Source: Punica granatum
Lineage: Eukaryota; Streptophyta; Magnoliopsida; Myrtales; Lythraceae
Length of the DNA stretch: 64,000 bases
NCBI RefSeq assembly: GCF_007655135.1
Contig: NC_045133.1
Span: 18,573,845 to 18,637,844, forward strand
Reading direction: 5' to 3'
Shown: piece after piece, positions 11,868 through 21,145 of the stretch
Numbering within the stretch: the first letter of the stretch is position 1
Layout: the number at the start of each line of letters is the position of its first letter
Notes under the pieces: model-generated
The model's input: the letters and a program-made list of their open reading frames with translations, nothing else
Database searches by the model: none
Told to the model about the DNA's origin: nothing
Program-made: the position numbers and the translations under genes

Positions 11868-12453
11868 AAGCGAAAGAAGTAGTACATTTTGTATAGAGAA
11901 GACTGGTTTGTGATACCTTTTTGTATATAGAAGAATTTCATACCTTTTTGTGTAGAGAAGAATGCTAAAGAATGGCAAGGAATGTCCATATGGTGTATTC
12001 CATTATTATAGATAATGCAAGTTTTTTTGGTGCATATGGTTTACATATTACAAGTTGGTATATTGATTGCAAGTTTCATATGGTATACAGATTGCAAGTT
12101 GGCAATGGTATTGTGATTGCATTTGCTATACAGTCAGGTAAAAACCAAATGCAAATTCCAGAGTAGTGAAATCAAATTGCATATGCTAGACAAATGAAAG
12201 ATGCAGATGGAGATGGACAAATGGAAAAGAACTTGGCAAACGAATTTCATTACCAGCATCAATACAGACCAAGTCATACACAGGGCTGAGTTGGATAGCA
12301 ACTTGCAAAAACTTCCAGCTCATTGCTTTAACACTACCACATCAATCCAACATATCGTAACTAACTAAAACTACCCACAATCCATCCATAACCAAGCTCA
12401 GAACCACCCACAGCAATCCTTACAACCAACAAGCTCAACCGACAATCACAAGC

Positions 12454-12837
12454 TTAGAAAATAGCAATCCTCATAACCAACAGACACACTACAATCGTCA
12501 AAATCCACCACAGCCGAGCCAGCTTCTTAAATTGACACTCACACTCCACAATTCTGCTTTTTAGCAACATTACATTCCTCTGAAGTTGGTATTCAACTGA
12601 AGAAGTGTTCTCAAACTGGTCTTCCCATTGAAAATACCCGCAGGTATGAGCTTTATCCTTCCATAAAGGACACCTATAAAATGGTCGATTAGGAATTGCA
12701 ATGGTCTTCGAGATCATCCGACTTGCTCTTTGTCCACAATAACAAAGAATCGACCTGGCTCCGGAGATGCTGGAAGTGCAATTGGGATGATAACTCATGC
12801 TGGATTTCCGATCTTTGTTCATCTCTTTCCTCTGCAA
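12454..12837 (-). CDS. GRF-type zinc finger protein with C-terminal membrane segment
   Basis: This 127-residue open frame lies inside the MULE and converges on the transposase gene. Residues about 32-73 form a GRF zinc finger: C-x-C-G (CYCG), then NRPFYRCP and CGYFQWED, the conserved spacing of zf-GRF proteins. A region of mixed charge that could be helical follows (about 80-105), then a hydrophobic stretch at the C-terminus (WWILTIVVCLLVMRIAIF) that looks like a tail anchor. GRF domains bind single-stranded nucleic acid in better-studied proteins; the role here is unknown. It has no stop or frame break, unlike the transposase next to it. Short GRF proteins of this shape are numerous in plant genomes, and I infer that many travel with transposons. 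The start could be the Met at 12837 or the second Met six codons on. Confidence 0.75.
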   Translation of the reverse strand: MQRKEMNKDRKSSMSYHPNCTSSISGARSILCYCGQRASRMISKTIAIPNRPFYRCPLWKDKAHTCGYFQWEDQFENTSSVEYQLQRNVMLLKSRIVECECQFKKLARLWWILTIVVCLLVMRIAIF

Positions 12838-13184
12838 TTGAATTGTAATTGGAATGGCAAGTGATTAAGGCTTCTTTCCCTTACTTGAAGTTCTTCCTTC
12901 CTCTTCGATTGAGCTGTAATTTTGAGTGAGCAACCTCCAATTTCTTCCTCCAAAGCCTCGTACTTCTTCCGATTGTTGGGTAATTGGAGTGGCCCGCCTT
13001 GAACTTCTTCCCTCCTCTGCGATTGAACCATAAATCGAGTGCCCAGCCTCGGACTTCTTCCTTCAAAGCCTGGAGCCTCTTCCTTCCTCTACACTTGATT
13101 TGCAATTGTAGTTAGGGTTCGAATTTGGGGGAGCAAAATCGCAATTATGGCTTGTAATTGGCAAATTGGGGATTCTTGGTAACA

Positions 13185-13422
13185 GGCTTTCAAGGGGGCA
13201 TTCAACGATGTCGTTTTTGTCAATTTTGGGGGGTGGTTAACGGCGTTACGTCCAACTCAGCCGCCACGGGAGATTTCTATCATCGTCGGCACGCGCAAGA
13301 TGACGGCATGACTAAAACATCAGACAGAAGGGATATTGAGGGACGAAAACAATGGCAAAAAAATTTGAGGGATCGAACCCAAGGCTTTGGAATCTTTCAG
13401 GTACCCAAACCACACCCAACTC
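13185..13422 (-). repeat. MULE right terminal inverted repeat
   Basis: Inverted partner of 7558-7808. It ends ccacacccaactc directly before the 9-bp target duplication gaattttta. Confidence 0.9.
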
Positions 13423-13479
13423 GAATTTTTACCTTTTCTATTTTTATTATTTATGGTTTATAGAATATGTTGTGCTAAA

Positions 13480-13600
13480 AAAGAGAATGGCTTAATGGTA
13501 AGATGTCTTTCCATTTGTAGCATGGTCCTTAGTTCAAATCCCTCCATTTACAATTATACTTTCTGTAAATTTTTCTTTTTCTTCTATTTTATTTTAATTT
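13480..13600 (+). mobile_element. Possible tRNA-derived SINE remnant
   Basis: tggcttaatgg (13488-13498) resembles a pol III A box, and agttcaaatcc (13531-13541) resembles a B box, at tRNA-like spacing, followed by T/A-rich sequence. There is no clear target duplication and no tRNA fold that I can complete. Confidence 0.35.
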
Positions 13601-14190
13601 TTAATTTTTCTGTTTGTTCTTATTTTTAACCATTAGTGCAATTTTAGCAGGCAAAATACTTTTAATGGACACTGCATAAAACTATTCCGGTTCACATATT
13701 TGTTAGTCGATTTCACAACAAGTTCTCAAACCACTGTCCCTTTTTTAATATGATATCAATTAGAAAAAGAAATTGGTTTTCATGATAAACATGTAAGTTT
13801 AAGTATTTAGATAATTGAAAGATATAAATAGCTAGGTTATTCTTTTTACATATATGACTGCTTATATTTTCTTTTAATGTATAAATAAATGCTCAAATAG
13901 CATGTTAAGTTGTTTTGCCAATTAATGTTCCCTCTCCGGTGTAAAGTTGTTGATATTCACATTTAGTGTGTATCGTTCTATATATTTTTATTTTTTTTTA
14001 ATTTAGCGTTATTGTCAATATTATTCATTCATTTCTTTCTCAATGTCTTTCATTTCTAGAAAAGAAAAAAGAAGCTCATATAGTATGAGCAAATGGTCAA
14101 TTAAACTTAAAAGTGTATCATTCCAAATAAAACATTTTGCATGCTCTTGATATAATGGTATGTCATACTATATTATCGCAAATGAACTTA
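13601..14190. other. AT-rich intergenic DNA, nothing recognised
   Basis: No conserved frame or repeat boundary seen before the mini-Helitron at 14191. Confidence 0.5.
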
Positions 14191-14377
14191 TCTATATATA
14201 ATAAAAGATAGTATCGTAACTATTGAAGACCATGTATATTTCATGATATCGCATAACATTTTTTTACATGGGAGATTTATGGATCAATGTATAATTTAAT
14301 TTACCTAAAATAAAATTATAACATCCACAATAACATTTGTATATCTTTTCGCGGCATGGCGCGACTGCACTCACTAG
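14191..14377 (+). mobile_element. Mini-Helitron, 187 bp, both ends intact
   Basis: It starts TCTATATATAATAAAAG and ends with a five-bp stem hairpin (tcgcg-gcatgg-cgcga, about 14349-14364), then 9 bases and CTAG at 14374-14377. It sits between A (14190) and T (14378), the dinucleotide Helitrons insert into, without a target duplication. No coding capacity. Confidence 0.7.
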
Positions 14378-14559
14378 TGATGTTATTATAAGTGATGACA
14401 AATAACTAAAAATTAATATATACATATACATATATATCTCCATGTGTTTCTATTGGCCATACTTATATATATATATCGCAAAAAAGTATACTTGTAAATA
14501 AATATATATATATATATATATAAACAAAAGCATTTTGAAAGTTTTCATAGAGTGTACGT

Positions 14560-15984
14560 TCCTTTTTCATACTCTCGAGTTTCCCTTTTATTTTTTAAAA
14601 ACTGCGGATAAATTAATGTAAATATATGCAGTAATTAACCTTGAAGTAGGTAATAATAATATAAATTAATATAATAATATATATTTTTACTTAGCTATAA
14701 AGCAAATAATAATAAAAAAAATAAATATTATAATAATATAAATATTATAATAATAAATAGGATTAATCACTTAGAAAAGCACGACTTTTGTACTTTTTCT
14801 TAAATATAGCACGACCTTTGAAAAAAAGTATAGAAAGGCATGACCTTTGAAAAAAAGTATAGAAAGGCACGACCTTTGTATTTTTTCCTAAATATAGCAT
14901 GATCTTTTGAGAGTAGCACATAGACGTACGAATTTTGCACTTGTTCCTAAATATAGCACGATCTTTAGAAAATAGCATAGAAAGGCACGGCCTTTAGGCA
15001 TGATTTTCTTTTTTTAACGTGCTAGAATCGCAGCAAAACTCGAAATCCCTACCTTTCTATGTTATTTTTTAAAGGACGTGCTATATTTAGGAAAAGTACA
15101 AAGGTCATGCCTTTTTATGCTATTCTCCAAATGTTGTATTATATTTAGGAAAAAATGCAAAGATCATTCATTTCTATACTATTTTCTAAAAGTCGTATTA
15201 TATTTAGGAAAAAAGTGTAAATGTCGTACTTTTCTAGGTGATTAACAATAATAAATATTATAAATATATATTTATATATAATATATATGTTTACTTAGCT
15301 ATAAAGTAAATAATAATAATAACGATAATAATAAATAAATACCATAATAATAATAATAATAATAATAACAACAACAACAACAACAATAATAATAATAATA
15401 GTAATAGTAATAGTAATTTGCCAAATACAAAAATTTTAATTAATCTTTTACATTAACTTAATTACGAAATTCATTTTACTTTACTATGAAAAAAATACAA
15501 GATGACTCTTATTTATGTCGTTAATTCTATCTTATAGGCCAATTTATAAAGTATTTAAACAAGGATTGTTACTTTTTGAACTTGAATAAGCCAACAATAT
15601 GATAGATAAGATGGTCAATACAATGACATAATAATGGTCGATCGAAGTGCACATCATGTATTTTTAATAAGAATATTAAATTGTCAAAATTTTCAAATAC
15701 TTTATAAACAACTTTGTTTTTCATACTCTCGAGCTTGTCATTTATTTTTTTTAAATGCGAATAAATTAATGTAAATATATATATTACTTAACCATAAAGT
15801 ATGTAATAATAATATATATTAATATATTAATATATCACGTTTATTCAGTCGTTAAGCAAATAATAATAATAATAATGTTAATAAATAAATTAATTAATTA
15901 ATTAATAATATAAATATTATAATAATAAATATACTTTAATATTATATACGTTTACTTAATTGTGAAGTAAATAATAATAATAAC

Positions 15985-16021
<37 letters not shown>

Positions 16022-16330
16022 GTAATTTGTCAAATAAAAAAAACTTTAATTATTCGTCTACATTAACTTAATAACGAAATTCATTTTATTTAACTAAGAA
16101 AAAAATGAGTCTTACTTCTGTTTTTAATTCAATCTTATAGGCTATTTATAGAGAATTTAAACAAGGTTTGTTACTTATAGAACTTGAATAAGACAACAAT
16201 ATTATGGATAAGATGCATCAATATAATGGCATAATAAGGGTCGGTCGAAGAATACATCATATATTTTTAATAAGGATATTGAATTGTCAAAATGTTCAGT
16301 TACTTCATAATGATTGTATTAAATTGAAGT
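14560..16330 (+). repeat. Imperfect tandem duplication, about 610-bp unit
   Basis: Two diverged copies, about 14560-15715 (enlarged by an inserted fold-back element) and 15716-16330. Shared landmarks are catactctcgag (14567 and 15721), aaattaatgtaaatatat, cttagctataaagcaaataa-type words, and ttacattaacttaattacga (15451 and 16060). Both contain trinucleotide runs (aat/aac near 15340-15415 and aat near 15970-16020). The pair lies upstream of a Helitron-like 3' end at 16434 and may belong to that element. Confidence 0.6.
14755..15252. mobile_element. Fold-back element with internal repeats
   Basis: The ends gattaatcacttagaaaag and the complement of cttttctaggtgattaac are inverted repeats. The arms consist of iterated words meaning 'aaatatagcacgacctttg' and 'agaaaggcacgacctttg', repeated about five times and then inverted after 15000. 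Flanking aataataaat on both sides is a likely target duplication, though it lies in low-complexity AAT sequence. It interrupts the first copy of the 610-bp tandem repeat, so it is younger than that repeat. Confidence 0.65.
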
Positions 16331-16404
16331 AGAACTTAACTATAAAGTAAGTAGTATATGTTTTCCATCATATATGTCATGTGAATAATTTTATTTATTA
16401 CTTT

Positions 16405-16434
16405 TCCCGTGCATGGCACGGACAACCCTACTAG
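16405..16434 (+). mobile_element. Helitron-like 3' terminus
   Basis: A perfect 6-bp stem (ccgtgc-atg-gcacgg, 16407-16421) is followed by 9 bases and CTAG (16431-16434) with T next. This is a textbook plant Helitron 3' end. The 5' end should lie upstream (14.4-16.4 kb) but I cannot place it. Confidence 0.6.
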
Positions 16435-16450
16435 TATATAGAGCAAACAT

Positions 16451-16985
16451 TCGATTTGGTCCGTGAAAGATTAGTTTGCCAACAATTTCGTTCCTCAATG
16501 GATTTTGTCAACAATTTGGTCCTTGAAAGATCAGTTGGCCAACAATTCAGTCCTCAAAAGATTAATTTTGCCAACAATTTGGTTTCTCAATGAATTTTGC
16601 CAATAATTTGGTCCTCGAAAGATCAATTGGCCAATAATATGGTCCTCATAACGGGTTTAGCGATTAGAAACTCAATTTTTCAATTGTCATTAGTTAAGGA
16701 TGTGCCATATCAACTTTCAGGTCAGATTATCGTTACGACGTCAATGGTCAGTCAATGTTTGGACTAAATTATCTGGCAAAACTGTCTTTCGAGGACCAAA
16801 TGTTGGACAACTGATTTTTTGAGGACCAAATTGCTGGCCAACTAATGTTTTGAGTACCAAATTGTTGAAAAAATTCATTGAGGGACGAAATTGTTAGCCA
16901 ACTGTTCTTTTGAGGACCACATGGTTGGCAAAATTCATTGAGGGACCAAATTGTTGGTAAACTGATCTTTCGAGGACCAAACTCG
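16451..16985. mobile_element. Fold-back MITE with iterated arms
   Basis: Each arm contains several copies of a motif of about 30 bp (accaaattgttggcaaa / gaggaccaaattg and complements). The left arm (16451-16655) is the reverse complement of the right arm (16775-16985). A unique centre of about 110 bp separates them. It sits directly next to the Helitron-like 3' end. Non-coding. Confidence 0.65.
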
Positions 16986-18280
16986 ATTTTTTCTCTAGTT
17001 ACAACCTATAAACGAAACATATGAAATATTATATATGCATATTATATAGTTTCTATCATAGGTACTTTTCAATTATGCAATTAATATGGTTTAAAGTTTA
17101 ACAGAAAAAAATATTAAGAAAACATGGGTGTCAGTGTGAAACATGGATTTCTTTTTATCCCATTTTTTTGAACTTTTCCTAAAAAGTAAGAACATAATAA
17201 AATAATGAGTTAATTACACTAGAAATCATGATCTTTGCCTCTTTTCCAATATTTATCACGAATTCTTTTTATAATAAAAGTACATTAATTTTCATTTCAT
17301 CCCAAATCTAGCATTTGTCAATTTTTCATTTATATTTGTTAATGTAGCAAACGAATTGCTGACATAATATTAGAGTTATTCAAAAGATAATATAAAATGC
17401 ATATAAATTTAAAAAAATGAAAACAAATTAGAAAAAATCAGAAAAGATAAAAATTTGACAAAATATAATAAATTAAAATTAAATCCATAGAAAAATAAAA
17501 GTAAATAAAAATCAGTATAAAGTTTAAAAAATAAAGTTAAAACATAAAAGAAATGCACCAGAAAAAGCACAAAATACTTTTATATAATAAAATAAAATTT
17601 CCAAAAGATCACAAAAAGTTTTTAAAAAATAAAAATTCAAGAACAAAATGAAATTCGTCAATCTTTTTTCCATTGTGAGGGTTGCGACGTTCCAAAACAA
17701 GATAGCAGAGAGAGAGTAGGGTTGTCCTGATGGTGGTTGCGTTGGGAGATTTTATAATCACTTTTTCTTATAATTTTAAGCAGATTTGGTATTTGGTGAT
17801 AGTGCTTGAAACCATGGTTTAGACGAAAATTGCAGTTGCAAATGTGCTTTTCTCAAGCAGATTAGTTTGTGCTTATGAAATCTGCTTCCGTTTATTCTGT
17901 TTCAAGTATTACTAATTACCATTCTTACTTTCAGTAATTTTATATTAATTTCTTCTAAAAACTTTAACTTATTTTGAAATCAGCACTTATTTTTCAGCAA
18001 TTTTGTTTTATTACTTTTCCATCAGCAATAGCACTCCCAAACCAAGCATGAATAACAAAAACAATGAAGGGAATTAACTCAAGCCCCTCTGACTTTTACT
18101 ATAACACCAAGAAGCCCCCGAATGATGGTTTCAGTTGACTCAGTTAAGAACCTCAAGAGAAAGATGTTGGGAGGTTAAAATGGTGGAGTGAAAGGCCTTC
18201 ATTTTTCCTCTATATTTGGCGCTAACATAGCGGCAACCAAAGCCCGCACCCCCCCAAAATAGCATCACCTGCCCCCCAAA
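16986..18280. other. AT-rich spacer upstream of PTEN1
   Basis: No gene recognised. 17715-18045 may be another hAT-like MITE (ttgcgttgggag near the left end, ctcccaaaccaagcatgaa at the right), but pairing is weak. The upstream part is A-rich low-complexity sequence. Confidence 0.4.
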
Positions 18281-18401
18281 TCTGTTGAGTTTCCCATGCC
18301 CTCTCATGTCACTAATTAGTTTCATAATTTTCCATTGCATAAACAGGAAAAAAAAAAAGAAGAAATATTTAAAAAGAAGCGTTTTCTGGGGTTTCTCCAT
18401 C

Positions 18402-18476
18402 ATGGGAACCCTCGAAATTGCTTCTGTAGCATATCATGATTCATATTCGCATTCGGAACCGTTTCGGAGCTTGTGA
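18402..18476 (+). other. Upstream ORF in the PTEN1 leader
   Basis: An ATG in reasonable context (catcatggg) opens a 24-codon frame that ends TGA at 18474-18476, followed by a likely 5'-UTR splice donor (catcag|gtaaac, 18509). The matching acceptor is ctcctgcag at 18792-18800, 15 bases before the PTEN1 start codon. If this leader is transcribed, the uORF would precede the main frame and could lower its translation (inference). Confidence 0.4.
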
Positions 18477-18815
18477 GTTAAGGAAGCTTTTGGTGTTTCT
18501 GTCATCAGGTAAACCATGGGTGCTGCGTAAAAATTAGATATGTCCCTCTTAATGTTTGGCCATTTATCGGTTTTCTTTTTCTTTCTAGGATTTGTTATGG
18601 TTTGGTTATGGCTATGCATTGATATAAACAGATTGAAACTTTAGGCATGATTTTTCGAAATGCTCACATATACTTGCATATTGATATTAAGAGACGTGCA
18701 TTTTTCTTTTGTGTTGAGTACAACTTGCATCCTGCGGATATCTGTGAATACCTGGGAATGTCATTGAAATTCAATTGTGCAACTTGATTTCCTCCTGCAG
18801 GGAAACCAAATTGAG

Positions 18816-20874
18816 ATGGGTCTAAAGTTGACGAAGCGTCTGGAGCCTGAGATAAGGCCGGTAAATGCGCAACACCAAGCAATCATCAATTACCTAGTGA
18901 AGAACTTCTTCCTCCGTAACTTGGTGTCCAAGAAACGAAGGCGATTGCTCGTTGGGGGCTATGACCTCGACATGTCATATATCACTGATCGGGTGCTTGC
19001 TATGTCGTTCCCGTCGGAGCGGATGCGTGCAATGTACCGGAATCCACTTTGGCAGGTCAAGTCGGTGCTGGACATGAGGCATGAGGGCCATTACAAGGTC
19101 GTGCTGATTAATTCTTTTGCTCCCGCTTGGTCCTTTATCTCTTTTCCAGGTAGAAAAGTTGAACTGGCAAATATGAAAGTCCGTGGTTCTCGAATTTTTC
19201 CGGGACAATTCGAAAATTCCTTTTATACAAATATGAGCTGTTGCCTTTACAAATTTTTTCTTCTCAGGAAATGTCTGGAATCTGAATGGACATTGATGAA
19301 ATATTAATCCATATATTTCTATATTTTCTTCAGATATACAACCTCTGCATAGAAGAAGCATATAATCCATCGCATTTCCATGGTCGTGTTGAAACGTATC
19401 CTTTTGATGACAACCATGTCCCTCCACTTCACATGGTCAAGCAATTCTGTGAAAGCGTGCATTCATGGCTCTCCGCAGACCCTGAAAACATTGCCGTTGT
19501 GCATTGCATGGTAAGAGACTTCTTTGCAGTAGGTAGGCATAATATACATTTAGTCCTGGACTAAGATCTGAATTTTGCTATTCCTCCATTAAATTTTCAG
19601 TTCAATTAATTCTTTTGTATAAATTTCAGGCAGGCAAAGGTCGAACAGGTTTGATGGTATGTTCCTACCTTGTTTATGGTGGCATGTCACCGGAGGAAGC
19701 TCTTCAGTTGTATGCTCAAAGGCGTACAACCAACAACGAAGGAGTAGGTTGATTGAAAGGCTATTTTTGATTGATGTTCCCTAAATAATTTTGCATATAT
19801 TTTTAGGCTGAGTAGTTCAGTGATCATATCAAATGGAATTAATCACAAAAGTTTGTCGAACAGGTTTCGATACCAAGCCAGCGTAGGTACGTGGAGTACT
19901 GGGCAAGTTTGCTTTCGTTCCCAAGTGAGGGAGCATGTGATGAGCCTCCGGAGGTGAGCTTGCCGCAACCACAAAGTCGGGAGTTGCGTCGGATTAGGCT
20001 CTATGACACTGTTAACACTGATTCTATCTATTTTGTGGTATCAGAGCTACAGCATGTAAGTGTTGCTGTTAAAACCACAGTCTATTCCCTTTAATTTGTT
20101 ATTCAATTTTTTTTTCTTTTTTTGGAGTGAGTCTATGGGTACACTCAGCCAATTTTGTTGCAATTAAACTTCTAGATTAGTTGAGATCCGTTATTGACGT
20201 AATTCTTACGCATAACTTTGAAGACGATATTAATTCACCTTCCTTGGCAGGTTCCTAATCAGCTGTATAGACCTGCAACAGAGATCTCAAGGGGCTGCTG
20301 CAGGCAAATAAAGAAGGGATTCCAGAGGAACAACAGCCCGAGGTATTACGTCTCTTACGATGATAGAGGCGAACCGCAGTCACCGACTGACGAGCCACGC
20401 ATCATTGTCCAAATGGACACTGAGAGCCCCATTCTTTACCAGAAAACCTGCCTCGACTATCACTTTGACAAGCCTCCGCAGGTAACCATTAAGCAGCCAG
20501 CTGAGAAGACACGAATCGCTTTTTTGAGTTTCTCTAAACTAAATGTTTATAAAAGTATGCTTCATTGCTTCAATAAGGAGACCGATGGTTTAATCTAGCA
20601 AGATAAAAGACTAGCCAGCATAAAAATTAGCAATTGAAAATGCGGTTTCCTCAGATTAATGGTGTACTAGCTACTTAGATTAAATTGGGCAGGTCACCGG
20701 AGACGTGAGGGTCATATTCTATCAAAAAATGAATGGAGGCCGTCTCTTCTATGCCTGCTTCAACACTGCTTTCATCAGAAAGAGTTTGCTACAGGTAATT
20801 AACTGATTGATTTGCCAAATATTTTTTTCACTCATGAAATCTTCTCCGCATTCTTTTACGCATGAAATAATCAG

Positions 20875-20911
<37 letters not shown>

Positions 20912-21145
20912 TAAAACGTCGTATTCTGCTACATGATTTGTTATCCTAAGAAATAGTGCCTTTCGCAGTTTTCTTTGCGGGATTTGGACAAAGTTGGAAG
21001 CAAAGGTCGGTCAATATGTGGAAATGCCTTCTGTGTCGAGTTACTGTTTGGCCCTGCCAATGATGCCACAAGCTCGTTTCGCCTCGGTAGCAACGACAGT
21101 ATTGATGGAGACCTTAGCAACGAATTTCCCCTTCTTGAGGGTTAA
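18816..21145 (+). CDS. PTEN1: PTEN1-type phosphoinositide 3-phosphatase / dual-specificity phosphatase
   Basis: Seven coding exons with GT-AG borders and intact phase: 18816-19097, 19334-19510, 19630-19743, 19864-20055, 20251-20481, 20693-20794, 20969-21145, giving 424 residues. The catalytic P-loop HCMAGKGRTG is split by intron 2 (HCM in exon 2, the rest at the start of exon 3). It provides the Cys nucleophile and the Arg that grips phosphate. The N-terminus carries VSKKRRRLLVGGYDLDMSYI, typical of the PTEN phosphatase domain, and exons 4-7 encode the C2 domain (LRRIRLYDT to the end). Length and wording match Arabidopsis PTEN1 (pollen-expressed; about 412 residues from memory) better than the longer PTEN2 proteins. 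By family it dephosphorylates PtdIns(3,4,5)P3/PtdIns3P and acts in pollen autophagy or vesicle traffic. The start MGLKL fits family N-termini. A partial 3' copy of this gene lies at 27597-27953. Confidence 0.95.
20877..20906. repeat. (TA)n microsatellite in PTEN1 intron 6
   Basis: A run of about 14 ta dinucleotides. The duplicated copy of this intron near 27705-27720 has lost most of the run. Confidence 0.9.

Larger units (their letters stand above)
7549..13431. mobile_element. Full-length MuDR-type MULE transposon with 9-bp TSD
   Basis: The element proper is 7558-13422 (5865 bp). Both ends read gagttgggtgtg...tttgggt inward, and the two TIRs stay alignable for about 240 bp (7558-7808 and about 13185-13422). 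Outside them is a perfect 9-bp direct repeat, gaattttta, at 7549-7557 and 13423-13431, the standard Mutator target duplication. Inside are a plus-strand MuDR transposase gene (8410-11867, now broken) and a convergent minus-strand GRF-zinc-finger gene (12454-12837, open). The convergent two-gene layout recalls maize MuDR (mudrA/mudrB), but the second protein here is a different family. Clear TIRs and a perfect TSD suggest a fairly recent insertion, yet the transposase already carries several disabling changes. Confidence 0.92.

Noticed and set aside
15340..16020. Regular short repeats that might suggest a CRISPR-like array
   Set aside because: They are AAT/AAC trinucleotide runs in plant DNA, without unique spacers.
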